The notes under the pieces: model-generated | Told to the model about the DNA's origin: nothing | What the model saw: the letters and a program-made list of their open reading frames with translations, nothing else | Database searches by the model: none | Translations under genes and position numbers: made by a program | Assembly: GCF_004339745.1 (NCBI RefSeq) | Contig: NZ_SMGP01000001.1 | Span: 1,240,001-1,304,000 of the forward strand | DNA from: Paraburkholderia sp. BL9I2N2 | GTDB lineage: Bacteria > Pseudomonadota > Gammaproteobacteria > Burkholderiales > Burkholderiaceae | Direction: 5' to 3' | DNA length: 64,000 nucleotides | In this document: positions 58,829 to 64,000 of the stretch, in pieces | How positions within the stretch are numbered: the first letter of the stretch is position 1 | How the letters are laid out: each line of letters starts with the position of its first letter

Positions 58829-59716
58829 ATGTTGACGACTAAAAACCGGTCTTCTCATGCGCTGACTAGGCAGAAGTTGCGCGGGATTGCGTTCATGTCC
58901 TGCGCGACCTTTCTCTTTGCCGTGGCCCATCTAATTGCGAGGCTCATATCGGGAAGATACCCGGTAAACGAAGTAACGTTCTTCAGGATGCTGTTTGGAT
59001 TGATCCCGGCTGCCTTCCTATTGAGGCTTCACAGTGGTCAATGGAAGGAACTGACGGCTCGCCGTTTCATCAGGCATTGTCTAAGAGCCGTCACGGTGCT
59101 TGGCGCAGTTGGTTCATTCTTTGCCGGCTTGCCATATCTGCCTTTGTCAACTGCTGTGACGCTCAAGTACACAGACGTAATCTTCATTGGTCTCTTCGCC
59201 ATTGTGTTCTTGGGCGAACGCTTCCGTTTAACCACAGGGATAGCGACGATATCTGGATTTATCGGCGTGACTATGGTCTCATTCTCGCCTACAAGAAGCG
59301 ACGCGCCGATGCTAGCGATATTCCTAATTCTGCTGAGTGCTATGTTTAACGCTGGTTCAGTTATCCAAATCAAGAAACTTTCCCTGAGCGATGAGCCGAC
59401 TGAAATTGTTCTATACTTTACGATCATTGCGACCATTGTTAGCGGCATTTCTCTTTCTTTCGCTTGGACAACGCCGGGCTTAACGGATTTAGGGTACATG
59501 GTGCTATTGGGCGTGACTGCCGGTGTAGGACAACTTATGCTTACCATTGCCGTGGCAAGCACTACTACGTCCTTTCTCGCCCCGTTTAGCTACTTCGGGG
59601 TCGTGTGGTCAATCATTTTTGACTATCTTATTTGGGGAGAAAGCATTTCGCTACAGGCAGTGCTCGGATCGGTCATAATTATTGCAAGTGCACTCTATTT
59701 ATCTTGTCGGGCCTGA
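58829..59716 (+). CDS. EamA/DMT-family transporter
   Basis: A 295-residue drug/metabolite-transporter-type protein with two EamA repeats and about ten membrane helices (GIAFMSCATFLFAVAHLIAR, LKYTDVIFIGLFAIVFLGER, YMVLLGVTAGVGQLMLTIAV, VVWSIIFDYLIWGESISLQA). Members export amino acids and related metabolites. ATG 58829 is preferred by family length; ATG 58766 is possible. Lower GC than the nif genes, like the kinase and PLP genes on either side, which hints at a shared origin and an export role for their product. Intact. Confidence 0.82.
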   Translation: MLTTKNRSSHALTRQKLRGIAFMSCATFLFAVAHLIARLISGRYPVNEVTFFRMLFGLIPAAFLLRLHSGQWKELTARRFIRHCLRAVTVLGAVGSFFAGLPYLPLSTAVTLKYTDVIFIGLFAIVFLGERFRLTTGIATISGFIGVTMVSFSPTRSDAPMLAIFLILLSAMFNAGSVIQIKKLSLSDEPTEIVLYFTIIATIVSGISLSFAWTTPGLTDLGYMVLLGVTAGVGQLMLTIAVASTTTSFLAPFSYFGVVWSIIFDYLIWGESISLQAVLGSVIIIASALYLSCRA

Positions 59717-60029
59717 ATGCATCTATTGCGACCGCTCTAATTCGCAGCCTCACTCGCCTTTCGTAAGAACCGCCGCAGCAACGTCTTGACCAGCGATCGG
59801 GAGGCTCACGCAGTGGTGCGAGTTGATCCGCGACGACCCACGGAAGTAGTCGTGCAACGAGCCAAAAAGCGGGCAACGCGTGAACGCCGTGGGCTCGCCG
59901 CTGGGCGTGTGGATGCAGGCGCTGCTTAACTGGCTTAAACCCATCTCGTTACCGTGAAAGCTGGCTAGAAAATGAAAGATCCTATGTAGGACGGGGCTAC
60001 GGAACCCGCACGACGCTGATCGTAAAATC
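59717..60029. other. No recognisable gene
   Basis: Short frames only. No motif, promoter or terminator is clear; it lies between the exporter gene and IS fragments and may be IS debris. Confidence 0.5.
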
Positions 60030-60400
60030 AGCCGTGTAGCCGTACTCAAGGAACATCAACAGGCAACGCTTTGCCTGCATCGGACCCGACAAGGATTCGT
60101 CGAAGAGAGGACAGCGACCTACAACCGGTTGCGAGGCCTGCTCTCGGAATTCGGTGTAGTGCTGCCACAGAGCCCGAGAAGCTGCGCAGGTACATACCGA
60201 ACATCTGGATACATTGCCAGGCTGGGCGAAGCGCAGCATCAGTGATCTGCTTGAGCATGCCGGCCATATCGAGGATCGCCTGCTCGAATACGACCGTGCG
60301 ATCGCCGAGATTGCGCGCGAGGATGTGCGCAGCAAGAGGCCGATGCAGTTGCGCGGCGTCGGCCCACGGCCAGCGCGTTGCTCGCGACTATCGGTGCGCC
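60030..60400 (+). pseudogene. IS110-family transposase fragment
   Basis: Frames give VAVLKEHQQATLCLHRTRQG, FVEERTATYNRLRGLLSEFG-VVLPQSP and, after shifts, [20 protein letters not shown]. This is an IS110 type different from the two intact copies. Confidence 0.75.
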
Positions 60401-60403
60401 AAC

Positions 60404-60545
60404 GCTTACCGGCACAACAGAGGAACAGAGGAACACGCCGATCTGGCTGTTCTCCATACGGCCTGCCGTGCCACTGTACTGGCGTTGAACACCGGCCGAG
60501 GGCTGTCCCTTCTTGACGAAGCCGGTCTCGTCCACAATCAGCACC
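60404..60545 (-). pseudogene. IS701-family transposase fragment
   Basis: [20 protein letters not shown] and [19 protein letters not shown] match the middle of the IS701 transposase at 50789. It is joined directly to the IS110 fragment. Confidence 0.78.
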
Positions 60546-60589
60546 GCGTCACGCTTGTTACGTTTCGACGTAATGGCGCCATTACGGCG

Positions 60590-60970
60590 ACAATGCCCGG
60601 CGCCAATGCGCCGAAAGGTAACAGTCTACGCGCGGCATGCCCGCCGGCTGCTCGGGATGATGGCAGGGTCCACTATCAGGTTGGAGATCCGCTGTGCGCT
60701 CACGCAGCGATGCAGCCAGAAACCATCGCCTCCTGCATCGTAGCAGTTGCGAACCGGAGTGTCGTCGGGCAGCTCGCAGCGCACCTTCGCTCTCGCAATC
60801 GCCTTCAGGACTGCCGCGGTATCGCTGGCAGCCACCGCACACCGGCTCGGCGAGCGAACGCCATCGCCAAGACAAAGCTTCTAGCTCCCGTCGCCCAGCT
60901 CGAAGGCGACATACAACGAGCCGACCACCTTTGCATCCTGTCCACTACGGGTCATGCCGGGCGTGTCCAT
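60590..60970 (-). pseudogene. IS110-like N-terminal fragment
   Basis: Minus-strand pieces such as VVGSLYVAFELGDGS, DTAAVLKAIARAKVRCELPD and NCYDAGGDGFWLHRCVSAQR resemble the N-terminal domain of another IS110-type transposase. Frameshifts and stops throughout. Confidence 0.6.
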
Positions 60971-61010
60971 TTGAGTGCTCTCACGAAGAAAACGGTTTGC
61001 ACGTTCCGTG

Positions 61011-62669
61011 TTACTCGACAGGCTTCGCTTCTACTGCCCTCATAGTGTCTAATTTATATTGGAGGATATCTTGAGGACCGGCGGGGCCGCAGTAAGTTGC
61101 GCCAGTTTCTCGGAAGCCGCAGCTTACATAGATATGCCTGGCTATAAGATTTTTTCTATTGACCGCAAGCATCACGCGACTAATGTATGGTCGGTTGGAC
61201 GCCACCCATTTGGAGATCAACTCGGTTGCCGCTTTTCCGTATCCGTTGCCTTGATATGAACGACCGATACGAAAGCTGTGCAAGGTGATAACATCTGGCG
61301 GTGCCCATTCTGGCAACGCAGATTTTTCGCGGAGCACAAAAAAGCCGACAATTTCATCTTGGACGACAATTCCGAAAGGGTGCTTCAGTTCCGAATTGTC
61401 ACTGCTTTGAAGGCCCAAGAATACCGTGTGTAACGGCTCAACAAACTGCGCTTGTTCGGGCGCCAGTTCCAGATGAGCAAGGCTCGCGTCATCAAAATGA
61501 GACAAAGCCGTCAGTGTCACCCGACACGGTTCATTAGTTGACATAGTGGTATTGTGTTGCGGTTCAGAATCGCATTCGAAGGAGAGCGGTGTCGTCAACC
61601 GAGCGGGCGGGCTGATCACGCGATTTGAAGCTTTATCGACGAGACTAGATAGGACTTGATCTCGCGTCCGCCTATGCCAAGCATAGGTGGACCAGCCCTT
61701 CAACTCCTCCGTGGGCGCTTCGACGACTACTGGTTCCGGACGCATCGCTGCAGCCCCGCCAGGTGCGGTTGAGAGCCAATCTTTGTTATAGACCGTTTCT
61801 ACATAACGGTGCCCCTCATCTGGAAAGATCGCGACGACTTTTTTGCCCGGATTCTTGCGTGACCACCAGTCGGCTACTCTATAGGCAGCGCCGCTGGTCG
61901 GCCCCATAAATAGCCCATGCTCTTTATGCAATAGGTTGGCGCCATGAAACGCTTCCGCAGCGGTCAGCCAATGAACTTCATCGAACTGTGTGTGATCGAG
62001 ATTCGATGGAACGATTGCACCTCCTAGGCCACGGAGCTCGATCGGCTTTCCACCGGGTTGGCCGAACAGTACAGAATTTGGGGTGTCAACGCCAATCGCG
62101 CGTAATTCCGGAAAGAGGGGACGAAGAAACTTGGTTGTACCGCACATTGATCCCCCCGACCCGACGGGGCCAACCAGGCAATCGACTTTCCCGATCTTTT
62201 TGATTAGTAGTTCAGCAAACTTTCCATAGGCAAGCTGATTGTCGGGGTTGGAATACTGTGAGGGCCAAAAACTATCGGGTATTTCCCGAAGATATTCGGC
62301 CAGCCGATTTAACCTCGCCTGTTGAAGTCCGCCGCTGGGTGCCGGCGTTTGGACAATTTCTACATGTGTACCGAGTTCCGCAAGTCGTCTGTGAAGATGT
62401 CGGTCGATTGCCCAATCGCTTACAAGTGTGAATTTGTATCCGTATTGTACAGCTAGCATCGCTAAGGCAAGGCCGAAAGTACCAGACGATGACTCACAGA
62501 TCGTGAATCCTGGCTTTAACTGTCCCTGTTCTACGGCTCTTTCCAGCATGAACCGCGCTGGGAGCAGCTTCATAAGGAAGAAGCTCGCGCCGTACAAATC
62601 GGCGCTCAGTTCAACGATTCGAGGATTCTCAAAATCCTCCAGATTTCGCATTAGGGTTCGACTAGACAT
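61011..62669 (-). CDS. PLP-dependent cysteine-synthase-like enzyme fused to a GNAT acetyltransferase
   Basis: A 552-residue two-domain protein. Residues 1-about 340 are a fold-type II (cysteine synthase/SbnA-like) enzyme: Lys 34 falls where the family has its Schiff-base lysine, SSSGTFG (60-66) matches the substrate loop, GSGGSMCGT (170-178) binds PLP phosphate. From about 376 a GNAT domain follows, with acetyl-CoA motif QGNGYG (473-478) and ARHIYVSCGF. AGGAGG precedes ATG 62669. A decayed GHMP kinase lies just upstream. Likely reaction: beta-replacement on an O-phospho amino acid, then N-acetylation; this is inference. Lower GC than the nif genes. I recall a putative cysteine synthase, y4xP, on pNGR234a that should be compared. 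Confidence 0.88.
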   Translation of the reverse strand: MSSRTLMRNLEDFENPRIVELSADLYGASFFLMKLLPARFMLERAVEQGQLKPGFTICESSSGTFGLALAMLAVQYGYKFTLVSDWAIDRHLHRRLAELGTHVEIVQTPAPSGGLQQARLNRLAEYLREIPDSFWPSQYSNPDNQLAYGKFAELLIKKIGKVDCLVGPVGSGGSMCGTTKFLRPLFPELRAIGVDTPNSVLFGQPGGKPIELRGLGGAIVPSNLDHTQFDEVHWLTAAEAFHGANLLHKEHGLFMGPTSGAAYRVADWWSRKNPGKKVVAIFPDEGHRYVETVYNKDWLSTAPGGAAAMRPEPVVVEAPTEELKGWSTYAWHRRTRDQVLSSLVDKASNRVISPPARLTTPLSFECDSEPQHNTTMSTNEPCRVTLTALSHFDDASLAHLELAPEQAQFVEPLHTVFLGLQSSDNSELKHPFGIVVQDEIVGFFVLREKSALPEWAPPDVITLHSFRIGRSYQGNGYGKAATELISKWVASNRPYISRVMLAVNRKNLIARHIYVSCGFRETGATYCGPAGPQDILQYKLDTMRAVEAKPVE

Positions 62670-62689
62670 TCATTCCTCCTGGACGCTTT

Positions 62690-63455
62690 GCTAAGCGTGG
62701 TTGATGGATGGATCCGATATTGGGTCGACAACTGGCCCACTGCGGGCCACCTGTGCCTTGGGCGATCCAAATTGCTTCGGCGCCGTTTAGATGAAGCTTT
62801 GACGGGATCCTTTTCATTGACACGATCGATTGCGGTAGCAGCGCGGCTCAACAAGTTGAGATCGGAAGCGATGCGTGGTTGAAGCGGGAGTGCTTGGAGT
62901 CAGAAACGTTTTGATCTCTACGTTGCATATTCAACCGGTCTGAGTTTAAAGTGTCGACAGCTTCCTTGAGCGTTGACCGATGTCAATCGATCGAAGTGAT
63001 TTTCTGAAGGGCCATGTTGCGATTAGGTCCTATTGCACGAAGAGCAACGCCTGTCGTGAGAGCGGACTTGGAATTATGTGCAGACCTAGCATTCCCCGCG
63101 ATCTCTATGACACGATTTGTCGGACGCCCCAGCATTCAAGAACAAAAATAGTGGTCAAAACATCCGCGATAGATAACGCCGTACCACGTGTGAGCGAGAC
63201 GCTGACCGTAATTGCTAGATCCTACCGAGGCGTCTGCGCGGGAATCTCTGGAACGTGAGTGCTGCGGCCGCTTTGCTTTTCGCAACGTTCCAGAAGGGCG
63301 CTCACTGCAACCTCGCGATCCACCAAAAATTCGCCTTACGGTGGCTCCAAGGAAGCGGATCCGCAGTGCAACTGACCTCGCTCGTCCTCAAAAATGCCCT
63401 GAAGGAACTCACCGCGGTGTGCGATCGCCTCGCGCATTCTTGCTCCTGCTTGCAT
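62690..63455 (-). pseudogene. Decayed GHMP kinase (second copy)
   Basis: Minus-strand ATG 63455 with AAGGAG upstream begins a clear match to the intact kinase: AIAHRGEFLQGIFEDERGQL (intact AIGHHGEILQGVFEDDEGQL), then stops and frameshifts. Later pieces fit in order: LSIADVLTTIFVLE (intact GSSTADVLATIFAVLE), SRQALLFVQ (SQQAVLFAQ), LNLLSRAATAIDRVNE (LNFLGRVATASAHINQ) and QVARSGPVVDPISDP (QVAHSGTVVGLMFDP), ending about 20 bases before the PLP/GNAT gene. Confidence 0.85.
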
Positions 63456-63683
63456 GACGAAGCTCCTTGCATGTCCCGATTTCGTGTCAGCCACAAATGG
63501 CGAATCAGTGTTTCACTTGAAAAACGTTTGTCGAGACTTTCCATCGCTCATTTCAAGATCCGTACCAGCTTTGATTGCAAAGCATCCGAGGAGGAAACCA
63601 GCTATCGGTCACGACCTGAAGCTCACGGTAGACAGTCGTGGACAACATTGGCATGTATCGAAGCCGACATGGTCGACAGTGGA

Positions 63684-63699
63684 TGTGGGTTGCCAAACA
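63684..63699. promoter_or_regulatory. Possible NifA site upstream of the decayed kinase
   Basis: TGT-N10-ACA. About 117 bp closer to the gene, minus strand TGGTACGGATCTTGAA (63567-63552) looks like a -24/-12 element whose -12 GC has become GA. Weak evidence that this copy also once had a nif-type promoter. Confidence 0.3.
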
Positions 63700-63755
63700 C
63701 TTCGTACACAGTGCTTTTTGTTCGCTGGTGATACCTGAGTCGTTCCTTTGTGCCC

Positions 63756-64000
63756 GAGCTAAGGTCAAGAGTGGTGTATGAGCAATTTGACGGCGGACGA
63801 TTTCAAGCGGCGAATTTCTGCTGAACCGGCCGATCGTCTTGCACCGGTTCGCCGTCCTTGAAGGCAACGCCCTCGAGCAACAGCTTGATCTTTTCCGGGC
63901 CGTTGACACGGCGCCAGGTTTTCTCGGCTTCCTCGATCAGCTTGAACGCCAGTCCGAGGAAGGTTGGTCGCGATACGCAGTTACGCGTGCGCGTCGTACG
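63756..64000. mobile_element. IS256-family element, second copy (partial)
   Basis: Begins GAGCTAAGGTCAAGAGTGGTG, the same end as the element at 52195 with a few differences, and runs off the right edge. Confidence 0.85.
63803..64000 (-). CDS. IS256-family transposase C-terminus (partial)
   Basis: The last 65 codons, RTTRTRNCVSRPTFLGLAFK to DGEPVQDDRPVQQKFAA, match the C-terminus of the transposase at 52314 apart from one base region. The rest lies outside the window. Confidence 0.88.
   Translation of the reverse strand, partial: RTTRTRNCVSRPTFLGLAFKLIEEAEKTWRRVNGPEKIKLLLEGVAFKDGEPVQDDRPVQQKFAA

Noticed and set aside
62976..62989. TTGAC-N4-GTCAA palindrome resembling an FNR site
   Set aside because: It lies inside the decayed kinase gene and is not placed to control any intact start.
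62980..63731. Plus-strand frames of 92 and 158 codons near the right end
   Set aside because: They are opposite the decayed kinase, show no family signal, and the minus strand has clear homology to the intact kinase.

Overview
The window looks like a symbiotic plasmid or symbiosis island of a nodulating betaproteobacterium, most likely a Paraburkholderia-type rhizobium. It holds a long molybdenum-nitrogenase (nif/fix) cluster, a nodBCIJ locus behind a nod box, GC-rich core genes, and many insertion sequences and decaying genes. The genus is inferred from gene content and order; no rRNA or tRNA gene was seen.

Region 1 (1-18.6 kb): a minus-strand sigma54/NifA-type operon nifV-orf-nifW-fixA-fixB; a decayed isc block; a nifA pseudogene; then a tightly overlapping nifB operon (nifB, fdxN, iscA-like, TPR, LRV protein, two nifZ genes, a DUF3024-like gene, broken nifS, nifT, a DegT-like protein without its PLP lysine, a SIR2-like protein, a ferredoxin and a broken flavin oxidase). 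It meets a minus-strand nifO-fmdB pair and an ompW pseudogene.

Region 2 (18.7-28.7 kb): a hemN fragment, a three-layer nested transposon (ISAs1 containing IS5 containing IS110), then cyoABCD for a bo3-type quinol oxidase with an upstream FNR/FixK-type box, and a fatty-acid desaturase.

Region 3 (28.8-42.8 kb): ankyrin, conserved unknown and truncated-globin genes divergent from nifHDK; three decayed small genes; then nifE-nifN-nifX-DUF269-CCE_0567-like-fdxB-nifQ and a few accessory genes. Intact nifHDK, nifEN, nifB, nifV, nifQ and fixA (fixB runs off the left edge) suggest nitrogenase can still be made, provided functional nifA and nifS copies exist elsewhere or the lesions seen here are sequencing errors.

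Region 4 (42.8-54.3 kb): nodJ, nodI, nodC and a truncated nodB read from a nod box; a decayed second copy of the ankyrin/unknown pair that adjoins nifH; several IS elements; and a group II intron remnant with a textbook 34-nt domain V, split by an IS256-family element.

Region 5 (54.4-64 kb) is the most unusual part. A damaged second nifH keeps a NifA/sigma54 promoter and runs into a PduX-like GHMP kinase gene, followed by a decayed PLP-enzyme gene. Seven kb away, inverted, the same pair recurs with the opposite fate: a decayed kinase followed by an intact PLP-enzyme/GNAT fusion. An EamA-type exporter lies between them. Together they suggest a duplicated, symbiotically controlled small-molecule pathway in which each copy kept a different enzyme. 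Single-base frameshifts could be sequencing errors in places, and this is said where it matters.
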